A stretch of 64,000 nucleotides of DNA. Origin: Tubiluchus corallicola (taxonomy: Eukaryota; Priapulida; Priapulimorpha; Priapulimorphida; Tubiluchidae). The stretch covers positions 24,545 through 88,544 of the forward strand of contig JAQGDQ010000459.1 of the NCBI GenBank assembly GCA_030141605.1. Direction: 5' to 3'. Made by a program: the position numbers and the translations under genes. The notes beneath the pieces are model-generated. The model was not told where the DNA came from. It saw only the letters and a list, made by a program, of their open reading frames with translations, and ran no database searches. Shown here piece by piece: positions 31,301-40,061 of the stretch (the stretch's first letter is position 1; each line of letters begins with the position of its first letter).

Positions 31301-34300
31301 ATGCTTATCCACTACTGATGGTTTTTGTTTTGTTTCTCAATCTTTTTTGCTTATATTTGTTTTGTTTCTTTCTTTTATTGTTTGCATGTTGCTTTGCCAC
31401 TTAAAACTAGTTTGATTCATTTTTTTGTTGTCATTTTTCAGTTTGACAGGATTGTTCTTTGTTTCATCCCAGCTTAAATCGTCACTAGATATTCTTGTAA
31501 TAACTTTAACTAAAAGGATGGCTGATTTGCTAACCTCTAGGGACTTTTGCCACCCTCTCTCTAATTCCAATAATTTATTTTTGCTATGTAATTGATTTTT
31601 GCATGTATTACAAAAGAGAAGTAAAATTATCTATCTATCCATCTATCTAGTTTCAGTATTTTTCAAGATCAGTTATGGATTGTCTAGGTCAGCTCACCCT
31701 CCCAATTTTTAGCCACATTTTTAGTAACAGCCAATTTTTTAGCCAGGGTTTGTGTTATATAAGAAACAGTGCAGTGAAAATAGGTTAGGGTACAGAGTAG
31801 GTTAGAGTATGGAGTATTCGTTCACCAAGATTTAGTCACTTCAAGGACAATTTTGACTAAATGTTGTGTATAAGGCGAACCAGTCCTGATTGAAATAAAA
31901 TTTACAAATGAGTGGTCACTTTTAACTAAACTGCCCATTTTAGTTGTTAGCAGTTGTAGTATGTTTTGATTGGTTACTACTGACCGCACAATTACATAAA
32001 TGTGAAAGCATGTTGACGCAATTACATTTTTTTATATTCCATAATTTTGACAAACGGGCTTCTGATATGCAAAAGTCAAAATATAATCATTAATCTCTGA
32101 GCTGCACTATTAGTCTCATTCTGACTCTGTATTTTCTTCCTCATCAGTGCATTGGTAATTGTGATTTGAGCTGTTGCGTTAAGTTCTTTTGCATTGATTA
32201 TTATTGAAATTGCTATGTTGTGTTTTAATAAGTGGAATAGTTCGAGTTTTGAAAGCTGCTAACAACAAATTAGATCTTTCAGTTTTCTGGGGCTGGTTAT
32301 TGGCCATCTGATATTTTATGTACCATTTTTACTTGCATTTGTGTAGCTGTTTACAATATTACAATAATAGAATGTTCACTTGTTTTTGTGTAATTCACCT
32401 GTTGCGTAATGTCTGTTTTTCAGTTGTGGATTTGATATACTGGCGGAACCCGAAGAAGAGTGCAGTTTGCTTCGGCTCAAGCTTTTTAACCTTGCTGGTC
32501 TTCAAATTTTTTCCATTTTTCCTGGTTCTGACATACGTTGCCGTAGCTGTCCTAACCGTTACCGTCTCATACTATGTGTACAAGAAAACTCTGCAAGCCG
32601 TACAGAAAACCGACGACGGTCATCCTTTCAAGTAAGTTCGTTTAAAGTTTGGAAATGTTTAGTTTGCAGTGTGGCATTTCCATTTCTGTTTGGAGAGGAA
32701 CCAGCCAAACTGAATGTTTGTAGATCTTTATGACAGTAGTCTTCCTTATTATTTTAGTTATTTCCCAAACCAGCTATCCCGTACTTGATGGTAGGTGCCT
32801 AAGTGGTACTTTTGCCTGTTGCATTGCCTTCCATGTCACACATTGAGTATAGATCCGATCCTAACGAGGTTATTATACACCACTGTTCATTTAAAGACAG
32901 TGAAATGAGTGTTCAATAATTTTTGTTCATATCTATATAACCATAAGATATCAGGAGTTTTCAAGTTGTTACCATTATAGTTTTTGAACTATGCCGAAAG
33001 CCGCGCAACGATACCTCAGTTTCAGAATTTTGTAAGCTTTAATCTTAGAAAAGCAGAAAGGAAACAGTTTGTTTATTCCAAAAAGAACAAAACAAAATAC
33101 GGACAGCTTATGCTTTGCCACCAGGGAAGTTACCGAAACAGAATTTCCGTTTCAGTTTGCCGATTATTGCACTCTCGGTTAAGTTTCGGTTTTGACAAAA
33201 TTTATTAAATTTCGTAGGAGAAATTTCGGATAATTTTCGGTAATAATTTTCCGTGGTTTTACTAGTATTTATTCAATTTACTTTTTCTTTTCTCCTAGAT
33301 GTCAAAAACAGCTGAAAAATCCAAGCTAAAATAGTTCAAATAAAGCAAAAATTCGTTTACATAACAGTTTTTATGACGTGCTTTTACCGGCAATGCGGCA
33401 TATTTTCAGTGCTGATGACTGTAGAGCTTTACGGTCTCCAGGCCCAATTAAATGAAATATCGAAACGTTTGAATTTATTTGAGCAAAATCGTGTTTAATT
33501 TTATAATTTGTAAAATATAGGCAAACAAAATATTTACAGAATAAAATTTGTTTGTTTTTTAATGAAGCACTATGATCTTTAAACATTAATCATGAAGGAT
33601 ATTTAAATCTGAAAACATTATAACACATTTTCTAAGGTAAGTCAGTCCATCAAACTTGAGGTTCTATACTATATAACTTTCTTGTGTTTTGTATTAAAAT
33701 TTTTTTCAGTAATCTTGCATCACGTTAAACAAAAGCAAACAAACAAAAACAGAATATTTTACTTATTTTAGAAACTTTTCTAGTTTGGTTTGCAAAAATG
33801 TTTCTGTATCGGTTCCCATAAATTTCGCTTTCGGTTTGTAAATTCAGTTCCGGTAACATCCCTTTTTGCCAGTTCACTTTAATGTACGTAATTAGATATA
33901 TATTGCTTTGATTATGTAAACTGTTTACATTATTACATTTTTTTCTAGAGAACATTTTGACAAAGACGTTCATATTTCAACTGATAAGGTTAGGCACTGG
34001 GCTGATGTTGCTGTATCACATATTAACCCCATCTTAACAGACTTACGACGAATCTTCCTCGTTGAGCAGTTTGCCGATACTGTTAAGGTATTTGTTGTTT
34101 TAAACTTAATTATATACGAAATTTAATTTGGAGTATTTACTAGTTAACTTCTTCTGGACCGCACTGTTATAAGGTCTTATCAGATCTATGACTTTTCTGT
34201 TGCTGTATTAGTACAGACATAACTAAATGATTACAAGTTAGATACTGTTCTGTTCAAGAGAATCTCGGTTCTCCAATCATCCTATTTGTTTAAGCATTTA

Positions 34301-37300
34301 TAAGCAATTTAATTAGATAAAATTAAGAAAAACCCGCCCTCTTTTGGGGCTCTCCAACTTAGCATATTGAGTAGTTTAGTCTGGTGTACACTTGTGTGAT
34401 CGTACACACTATTTTATTGATCGCCTGCTTGCTACAGCCCGAGCTGTACAGTGTTCTGCTGCTATTCCAGGAAAAACCAACCAATCAACCAACGACAAAT
34501 TAAAGTTGTTTCATCTTTTGACAGGAATTACTCCTTAAAGTCAGAGTAGACTTGAGACCAAAGTTGTGTTGTGTTGTGTCTGAACAGTTAAAATTTTCTG
34601 CATTAGCGAATTTCACACAAGTGATACTGTACATTGTTACAGTGCAAACACTGCAGTTACTGAAAGCTTTTTTTGAATTTTTTAGTCTAAAATCAATTTT
34701 TAATTTGTCTAGGGTAAAAGCAAGCACACGTCATATATAATTTTGCAGGAAAATCCATTGTGTGAGGAGTAGAAACCTACAAAAATTGTCAAATGTAACT
34801 TAATCGTTGCTTAGGGAGAGCAGTTTTTCATGAACCAGTGCAAAATGCAACAATCGCTTACTGTCCTGAAGGAGTTAAAGACATCTCAATTAGAAACAAA
34901 AATTCGCATAGTCAAATCACACTTCGATTCTTGGTATTTTTCTAATTAGAGCATAACTTCACTAATGTAAACCTGCAAACTGTATAGTCTAATGAACTTT
35001 GATGGCTGCTACCTTTCACCTGTATCTTTTCTTATATTTTCAGTTTGCCGTTTTCTTGTGGCTTATGACGTACATTGCTCATTGGTTGGATGCTTCTACT
35101 CTTCTAATCTTGGGTGCGTATTTAATGTTTTTTCAGGTAAAAACGTCTAGCCATGCCGATTGGGCACCGATAGTAGCTGATTTTTCAATTTAAAGTCGAA
35201 GAAATTTGAATTTTAAAGCACATCCTTAAAAACTTTCTGTTCAAAGTTGTATTACTTAACATTACGCTTATTTGCTTGTAAGATTGAATTTTAAGCATAA
35301 CTAGCAAAAAAAAATTTCTTAGTAATTTAAAGTGTTTGCTTCAATTGATAAAATAGGTCACTAACTCACCTTCCCAGTGTGCACCACTGGCTCACCAAAA
35401 ACACAGTATTGATTTTATTGAGAAGATACCGTAATTTATGCTTTTCCTTAATTAGCAAAGTTTGTGCTATGACTATTTTTTCAATCTTTATGCAATATTT
35501 CTAAACCTGTTCAAAATGACTTATTGTTAGAATGGCTGCACCTAGTGGTCATCGCGGGAATTTAAACTTACAGGTTTCATATAGTGTTACTGTTAATGTA
35601 GCTCTGTGTGCAGTAAGACAGTATGTGAGAGTGATTTTCAGATAAATTTTTTAGCTTTATCTAAATAAAATGTTTTCTTGTCTTGTAATCATGAAGCTGC
35701 ATTGTCATTCTTATTAATATTTCTATGGTTATTGGTGTTTGTAAACTTGAGTTTGTGCTGTCGCTCAAAATTCACACCTAGAAATTTTACATCATCTGCG
35801 TGATATACAGGTATAAGCTTTTCTGTAACAACTGAAGTTTGAAAATTTCAACTCGTGAGTTCTGTTTATACATTCACATTGTGTAAACGATATCAGAAAA
35901 ACTAATAGGACTCAGATCAATTCATTACTAAACATTAATTACATTGCTAATGATTACTTCATGAATAAAATTAATAATTATTGCTTTTCGGACCTAGCTG
36001 GTGCATTCTGGGATTGTGGGGATTTTTAGGCGTGTGTGCTAAGCAAGAGTGTTACTAGCCATGACTGTTTTGACATACATAAAAATTCACTGATCTCTCT
36101 TTTAAGTTACATTAAAACCTACTTGGCATTGTGTATTGGCACATATAACTAGTACTGATAATCAACTAATATAATTAACTACTTAATCAATGATACTTGT
36201 TGTTTGTTTCAGCATTTATTGCACTTTTCACTATTCCTAAAATCTACGAAACTCACAAAGAGAAGATAGACATGTATATGGAGAAAGCCGAGGCGCAAGC
36301 CAAGGACGTTGTAAAAAAGTAAGTTTTTCATTACCTTTTACATGATTCTAATTCTCGTGATGATTAGTATCAAGCTTAACTCCTTCAGAACCGTAAGTGT
36401 TTGCTGCATGGGTTCATGAGCATAAAAGCTGCTCTCATTAAACAGGGATTACATTATATTTAATCATTTTTGGAAGTTTCTACTCCTCGCACAATGGATT
36501 TTCATGCAAAATTACATGAGAGTTCCATTTGCTTACCTTAGGCAAATTAGAAATCGATTTTTGACAAATTTAATGAAAAAAATTTCAGTAACTGCAGTGT
36601 TTGCCCTTTAACAATGTACAGTATCACTTGTGTGAAATCAGCCAATCCAGAAAATTTCAACTATCCAGACACAACGCTCTGATACACTTTGGCCTCAAGT
36701 CTACTCTATTTTTAAGGAGAAATTCCTGTTACAAGATGAAACAACGTTAATTCGTCCTTGGCTGATCTGTTGCTTGTTCCTGGAACTCAGCACAACAGAC
36801 AGTTATCTTGAGCTGTTGTAAGCAGGCAGTCAATAAATTGGTGTGTACGATCACGCAAGTGTACACCAGACTAAGCTACTCAATAGGCTAAGTTGGAGTG
36901 CCTGAAAATGCTGTGTCTTCCTTAATGTTATCCAATTAAATCACTTTTAAATGTTTAAACAAATGGCATGATTGGATTTCTGAAATTGTCTTGAATAGAA
37001 CAGCACCTAATTTGTAATCATTAGCAGTAGCAGAAACGTCATAGATCTTATAAGACCTATTTTGAATGGTGCGGTGCTGATGGAGTTAATTATAGTGACT
37101 TAAAACGATGAAGAAAATTACAAAATTATTCTGATGTCCAGCATCAGAAGAAGATTAAGTTGCCTTACCTTATGCCATATCTTTCCTTACATTATGCCAT
37201 ATCTTTCCTTACATTATGCCATATCTTTCCTTACATTATGCCATATCTTTCCTTACATTATGCCATATCTTTCCTTACACACATTTGAATACTGTAATTG

Positions 37301-38904
37301 TACTACAGGTGTGTATATTCAGAGAGAGATGATTTTTCAGACATTATTCGACTGAAATGCCTAGGGAAGCTTTACTTTCGTAAGAAATGAATATAGTTAA
37401 AATTACATCATTTTACTGTATCTAATCAAAGTATGGGTAGGGTTTTGTTTTTTCGAAATGTTAGGAGTTCGTAGTAATCGTGCACGGAATCTCTAAAACC
37501 GGAAGCTCAGATACAGTGTGATTCATTATTTTCTCAACCCACCTCTTTACGTTGGAGAGAGACGACGAGATAATGATCGAAAAGTTAATCTTTTCTGAAA
37601 ATGAAATAATGTTCCAGCTAGGAAAAGCAATATGGCTTCCTGAGCAGTCATACGTTAATTACAGAAAACCGGCAAAGGAAATGAAATTGCATAGTGTGTG
37701 GGTTAAATCCTTTGCTATGAAAAAGTTTTTGTAATGATGCGATGAAGCCACATCTATTTAATTTTTGAAACCACCCTTTGACCGAAACACAGACAGAAGG
37801 TGTGAAAAAGATGGTACTGAGTTTTTATTTGAACCAAGAACGTTTGGTTTGCAAGTTCAGTGCTATGACCATTAGGCCACTTAAGCTCCTTGTAATCAAG
37901 GAAAGCCATATTCAAAATTTGTGATTCATCCACCGTTAAGTGTTAAATTACTAATACTTAAGTAATTACCAAATATATATTTTTTTTAATTATATAGCAC
38001 CTAGTATAATCTGTTGGTACATGTAATAGATTAATTATTTATGTTAAAATTACGATATTAATTAATTATTATACGTGAATTATGTTAGGCAGTAAAAAAT
38101 TAGGCTAACTAATTAGTAGTTAATCCACTGTGAGTTAAGCAACATTTGGAAATATAATTAGTTGGGAAGCTGTTAGGATTGAATAAGTGCTTACATTGAC
38201 CACAAGGAGCTTTTTATTTTAGTAGTCATGGCATTGGATTTGTGATTTGAAGGTCCGTGGTTCAAATTCAAGCGCAGTCTCAACTTTCACGGTTCCTCTT
38301 TCTGGTCAAGTTCGGTTTAAAAACTTGAGAGAATTAAGCCTCTAGTTTATTCCTTTATTTATTCATAATAAGATTATAAATGAAAGTGAACATAATAAGT
38401 CTAGTTTTCATTCAAAATTCTGTACCCGGTTTCATAAAGCCATTACTATAATAAGAATAATTTTGTTTAGGAGAAGTTACTGGTTAAGTAACTCAATACT
38501 TATTTCTAATTTTGTCCTGATTATTACCTGCATGTTACTTTGATGAACCCGCGTGCTTGGCCGAAGAACCAGCGGTACCTTTTTTGAGTTTTTGGTATGA
38601 CTCGGTTAGGAATTGAACCCACGACCTCCGGGTGCAAAACAAGCATGCCTCCAGTAAGCTACGTCACTCAATTAAAGACGTTGTTTAATGATTGTAATAA
38701 AGACATTGTTAATTGAGTGACGACTTTGTGAAACCGTCCTCGGTTACCACAATTCAAAATGACTTTGTGAAACCGTCCTCGGTTACCACACTTCAGAATG
38801 ACTACGAAAAAGTTTCATCCTGTTTCATTTACTAGATTCATTTTTGCACTTATTTCAGAGTGAAAGAGAAGCTGCCTATTGGCAAGAAAGAGAAGACGAA
38901 CTAG
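17253..38904 (+). CDS. Reticulon, long isoform (902 codons predicted)
   Basis: Coding exons 17253-19392, 32424-32631, 33949-34087, 35044-35113, 36213-36318 and 38859-38904 join in phase to 902 residues. Residues 1-713 are acidic, Ser/Glu/Pro-rich and presumably disordered, with 30-residue repeats at about 379-543. Residues 714-902 are a reticulon homology domain: VVDLIYWRNPKKS, hydrophobic hairpin about 726-766, YKKTLQAVQKTD, loop with LTDLRRIFLVEQ, second hairpin about 830-864, then IPKIYETHKEKID. Family knowledge: RHD hairpins wedge into the ER membrane and form tubules; long N termini face the cytosol and bind partners. The C terminus ends KEKTN, a KxKxx-type ER retrieval signal. Exon count and phases match animal reticulons. 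Orthology to a particular vertebrate RTN paralogue cannot be claimed. Confidence 0.9.
19393..20037. other. Reticulon intron segment
   Basis: AT-rich, no recognisable coding or repeat unit before the hAT MITE at 20038. Confidence 0.45.
20038..20409. mobile_element. hAT MITE, TAGGGGTGAGCA family, copy 3 (inverted)
   Basis: Ends TAGGGGTGAGCAT and TGCTCACCCCTA. Flanking 8-mers GTAACCAT (20030-20037 and 20410-20417) are identical. It lies in opposite orientation to copies 1 and 2, in the reticulon intron. Interior TTCGAA-rich palindromes are as in copy 1. Confidence 0.92.
20410..21074. other. Region upstream of the short reticulon start exon (candidate internal promoter)
   Basis: No TATA box is obvious. 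20880-21074 is less AT-rich than its surroundings and should contain the 5' UTR of the short form. No splice acceptor of quality is seen just before the ATG at 21075, so transcription probably starts within this stretch. Inference only. Confidence 0.35.
21075..21111 (+). CDS. Reticulon alternative first coding exon
   Basis: 37 coding nt: MEDTIDNGMSNE plus one base, donor GAAG/GTAAGT. It ends in phase 1 exactly as the large exon does, so both feed the same downstream acceptors. Confidence 0.7.
21075..38904 (+). CDS. Reticulon, short isoform (234 codons predicted)
   Basis: Alternative coding set 21075-21111, 22479-22577, then the five RHD exons. ATG 21075 has a good context (AAGAAATGG). The reading phases fit without adjustment (37 nt, 99 nt, then the RHD), giving a 45-residue acidic N terminus plus the whole RHD. 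Short forms with a tiny N terminus from an internal promoter are usual in reticulon genes. The 99-nt exon is a multiple of three with phase-1 ends, so it could also be included in or skipped from either form. Confidence 0.7.
21112..22478. other. Reticulon intron
   Basis: Around 21725-21790 GTAGGGATGG and a GGATCC-rich stretch may be a worn transposon end. Otherwise nothing recognised. Confidence 0.4.
22479..22577 (+). CDS. Reticulon 99-nt cassette exon
   Basis: Acceptor TTTATTTCAG, donor CGAT/GTAAGT, phase 1 at both ends. It encodes TDAVEAIGEAISSSTTSKEK, then CCWYNTDNLDPR. Its 3' end and donor are the sequence from which the adjacent 48-bp minisatellite is built. No family resemblance of its own; support is splice sites, open frame and phase fit. 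Confidence 0.65.
22578..23195. repeat. 48-bp minisatellite derived from an exon-intron junction, about 13 units
   Basis: Units run GTAAGTTTAACTGACTTTCA, TTTGTGGGTGGTGCCCAG, then TTCGATCCTC. The first unit begins with the real donor of the 22479-22577 exon, and the last ten bases of each unit copy the exon end (TTGATCCTCG). Donor-like GTAAGT survives in units at about 22627 and 23150; most others read CATAAGTTT. Because 48 is a multiple of three, one frame stays open with a 16-residue period (LTDFHLWVVPSSILIS), a side effect of the repeat. Confidence 0.92.
23196..25584. other. Reticulon intron, unannotated
   Basis: No coding block recognised. A GGTTAGGTTA-type short repeat occurs near 24230-24330. 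A 75-codon reverse frame (24653-24880) has no recognisable motif. Confidence 0.4.
25585..25748 (+). pseudogene. hAT transposase remnant (C-terminal dimerisation region)
   Basis: Across three frames the strand reads DPGMFWEDTF, then SIQASSAGVERALNIAGKIF, then RLTDTNFETLMFVN. This is the order of the hATC dimerisation domain (SSxxVERxFSxAGKI...RLTDxNFExLMF). At least two frameshifts and stops mean it is dead. Tracts around 25260-25440 may be part of the same old insertion. Confidence 0.8.
25749..27640. other. Reticulon intron, unannotated
   Basis: A GGGTATATATATTTAGGG string at about 26568-26586 looks TATA-like, but no first exon with a usable donor is evident after it. Short frames on both strands at 26271-26569 mirror each other and show no motif. 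Confidence 0.35.
27641..28014. mobile_element. hAT-like MITE with CAGGGTTCCCACAG ends
   Basis: Ends CAGGGTTCCCACAG and CTGTGGGAACCCTG are perfect inverts. Subterminal GGAAAAGTCAGGGAAATT-type repeats occur near both sides. The 8-bp flanks do not match, so it is old or its edge has moved. Confidence 0.75.
28015..29006. other. Reticulon intron, unannotated
   Basis: Nothing recognised. Confidence 0.4.
29007..29540. mobile_element. PIF/Harbinger-like MITE with internal tandem duplication
   Basis: Inverted ends CGGCGAATTCAGACTAGCGA (left) and CTCTAGTCTGAATACGCCG (right), extended by GAGTTTTCT/AGAAAACTC, are flanked on both sides by TTA. That matches the three-base target typical of PIF/Harbinger. 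The centre holds about two and a half copies of a unit near 115 bp that itself resembles the terminus (TTCAGACTTGGGAGTTTTCT). No ORF. Confidence 0.75.
29541..32423. other. Reticulon intron, mostly unannotated
   Basis: It contains the half-copy foldback MITE at 30144-30260 and a short CTATCTAT tract near 31630. A T-rich stretch at 31200-31400 gives a hydrophobic frame by composition alone. It ends in the acceptor GTCTGTTTTTCAG. Confidence 0.45.
30144..30260 (+). mobile_element. Foldback MITE, ATTACAGGCAC family, partial copy
   Basis: ATATTACAGGCACATAAAAAC followed by CACAACTTTATTAAGAACTT matches one arm of the copies at 2199-2350 and 60415-60722. The second arm is missing or very diverged. 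Confidence 0.6.
32424..32631 (+). CDS. Reticulon exon: RHD start and first membrane hairpin
   Basis: 208 nt, acceptor TTTTTCAG, donor CAA/GTAAGT. VDLIYWRNPKKSAVCFGSSF opens the RHD, followed by an uninterrupted hydrophobic run of about 40 residues and VYKKTLQAVQKTDDGHPF. Confidence 0.95.
32632..33121. other. Reticulon intron
   Basis: Nothing recognised before the hAT element at 33122. Confidence 0.4.
33122..33864. mobile_element. hAT-type non-autonomous element
   Basis: Left end CAGGGAAGTTACCGAAAC and right end GTTCCGGTAACATCCCT are inverts with few mismatches. Flanks TTTGCCAC (33114-33121) and TTTGCCAG (33865-33872) agree at seven of eight bases. Subterminal TTTCGGTTT-like strings repeat. 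No transposase motif. Confidence 0.85.
33949..34087 (+). CDS. Reticulon exon: RHD 66-residue-type loop
   Basis: 139 nt, acceptor TTTTTTCTAG, donor AAG/GTATTT. It encodes EHFDKDVHISTDKVRHWADV, then HINPILTDLRRIFLVEQFAD, the hydrophilic loop between the two reticulon hairpins. Confidence 0.93.
34148..34874 (-). mobile_element. TTAA-type (piggyBac-like) MITE, copy C
   Basis: Flanked by TTAA at 34144-34147 and 34875-34878. Left end CTTCTTCTGGACCG, right end GTCCTGAAGGAG. The body is the reverse complement of copies A and B (for example GTGTACACTTGTGTGATCGT). No coding capacity. Confidence 0.82.
35044..35113 (+). CDS. Reticulon exon: second hairpin, first half
   Basis: 70 nt, acceptor TATTTTCAG, donor TTGG/GTGCGT. 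It encodes FAVFLWLMTYIAHWLDASTL plus LIL. Confidence 0.92.
35114..36212. other. Reticulon intron
   Basis: Nothing recognised; ends in TTGTTTGTTTCAG. Confidence 0.4.
36213..36318 (+). CDS. Reticulon exon: second hairpin, second half, and C-terminal helix
   Basis: 106 nt, acceptor TTTGTTTCAG, donor AAAAAA/GTAAGT. It encodes FIALFTIPKIYETHKEKIDM and then YMEKAEAQAKDVVK, matching the amphipathic helix that follows the second reticulon hairpin. Confidence 0.93.
36380..37085 (+). mobile_element. TTAA-type (piggyBac-like) MITE, copy B
   Basis: Exact TTAA on both sides (36376-36379 and 37086-37089). Ends CTCCTTCAGAACCG and CGGTGCTGATGGAG. About 706 bp, sharing its body with copies A and C. No ORF. 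Confidence 0.87.
37164..37279. repeat. 22-bp tandem repeat, five copies
   Basis: Units TTACATTATGCCATATCTTT plus CC, nearly identical to each other, in the last reticulon intron. Confidence 0.92.
37280..37799. other. Reticulon intron
   Basis: Nothing recognised. A 60-codon frame at 37552-37734 shows no motif. Confidence 0.4.
37800..37895 (-). repeat. tRNA-derived SINE head (minus), left member of an inverted pair
   Basis: On the minus strand CAAGGAGCTTAAGTGGCCTA then ATGGTCATAGC forms an A-box region, and TTGGTTCAAAT lies at B-box distance. It is clearly homologous to 38205-38300 on the plus strand. Confidence 0.6.
38205..38300 (+). repeat. tRNA-derived SINE head (plus), right member of an inverted pair
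   Basis: CAAGGAGCTTTTTATTTTAG, GTCATGGCATTGG and the B-box-like GTGGTTCAAATTC. It aligns along its length with the reverse complement of 37800-37895, so the two form an inverted pair about 310 bp apart. Confidence 0.6.
38555..38672 (-). repeat. tRNA-derived SINE (minus)
   Basis: The minus strand reads GAGTGACGTAGCTTACTGGA ... GTCGTGGGTTCAATTCCTAA: A and B boxes at tRNA spacing, followed by a non-tRNA body (CCGCTGGTTCTTCGG). Confidence 0.6.
38722..38799. repeat. 39-bp direct duplication
   Basis: Two adjacent near-identical units (GACTTTGTGAAACCGTCCTC then GGTTACCACAATTCAAAAT), shortly before the last reticulon exon. Confidence 0.9.
38859..38904 (+). CDS. Reticulon last coding exon
   Basis: Acceptor TTATTTCAG. 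VKEKLPIGKKEKTN then TAG at 38902-38904. The terminal K-E-K-T-N fits the KxKxx dilysine pattern. Confidence 0.92.
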
Positions 38905-38982
38905 TGCTGCTTTCCAACGCAGGCATTCATTTTGATGTAAAGTAATCTTGGTATTTTCATGTTACTTTTGGTATTTATCAAG

Positions 38983-39869
38983 AATAAATCATAGAACACA
39001 TGGAGCTGCCCATCTCAACTTGGACCATGCTTGCACTTTACACACATTTGAACTGATTTATTCGTCACGAATTCAATTACTCACTAACCTTTTTCCTGAT
39101 CTGTATTCTGTTATCTGGCAAACCATTTGCTTTGTTGAATACTGTTTGCTTATTGATGATATTGATATAATTACAGTTGTGGTTGGCTTGGCAATTGTGA
39201 AAGTATTATTGTGGTTGATGATTTTTGACGGCAGCTCGACTAACGTTGGCAACACTGATGCAGATATTTGTTGCCATCCAGAAGAACTGAAATTACAAAA
39301 GTAAAATGTGTGTCATTTTCTATTTTCCCTTTTGACTTTTCAAGGATTTTTTCAGATGTGTTTGCTATATTTTTGTTTGATGAGTGCAGTCAAATGACTT
39401 TATTTTCATTAAGTAATAACTATGACAACAATTGTGTTATTTTTTGTTGTTTCTTTGTTAGTGTTTTTGTACCCAAAATGTGCACAGTTTTTGAGCAACG
39501 TTGTAAGAAGTGAGCGCGGAGGTTTTTTTATTGAAGTTGTTAGAATAAAAGTTAGGAAGTAAAATTCGGACAAATGTGATATAATATCAGAATGGATGTA
39601 GCCGTCCGTTTCATTGCTGTATGTTAAAAGGGACGCTAGAATGTTTTCCAGATGCGCATCTCCCTGCGTCCAGATGTGCCCATCTCCGACATTTCTTTCT
39701 CAAGGTTAGCAACATTCTATTTAAATTTAGTATATACCGACTACGAACTAGTCTTACTCGATATAGTTGATGAATTTAGTCATTTTTATGGTATTTAGAA
39801 ACACATCTCGTATTGTAGCTTGAATGTAGTTGTAGTAGCTTATATTTCTGGAACATATCATGCAATAAA
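38983..39869 (+). terminator. Reticulon 3' UTR with candidate poly(A) signals
   Basis: AATAAA occurs at 38983-38988, 39544-39549 and 39864-39869 after the stop codon at 38904. Which is used cannot be told. A 118-codon frame over 38948-39304 has no motif and lies in the 3' UTR. Confidence 0.5.
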
Positions 39870-40024
39870 AACATGGATGATCACAGCAAATGGTGATTTA
39901 CATAGTAGAAATAATTGGAAACACATTACAAAGGTTGCAAATGGCATGAACTAATGCATTTTTTTATCATCTGTATACTCTCAAAAAGTTTGCATCATAA
40001 TTCTCTTTATGTATCGGAATTTCA

Positions 40025-40028
40025 GTGC

Positions 40029-40059
<31 letters not shown>

Positions 40060-40061
40060 AA
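40025..40061. repeat. (TA)n microsatellite
   Basis: Alternating TA with one ACAT interruption. Confidence 0.9.

Noticed and set aside
31090-31404. 104-codon hydrophobic frame resembling a membrane protein
   Set aside because: T-rich composition yields Phe/Leu; no splice fit, no family motif.
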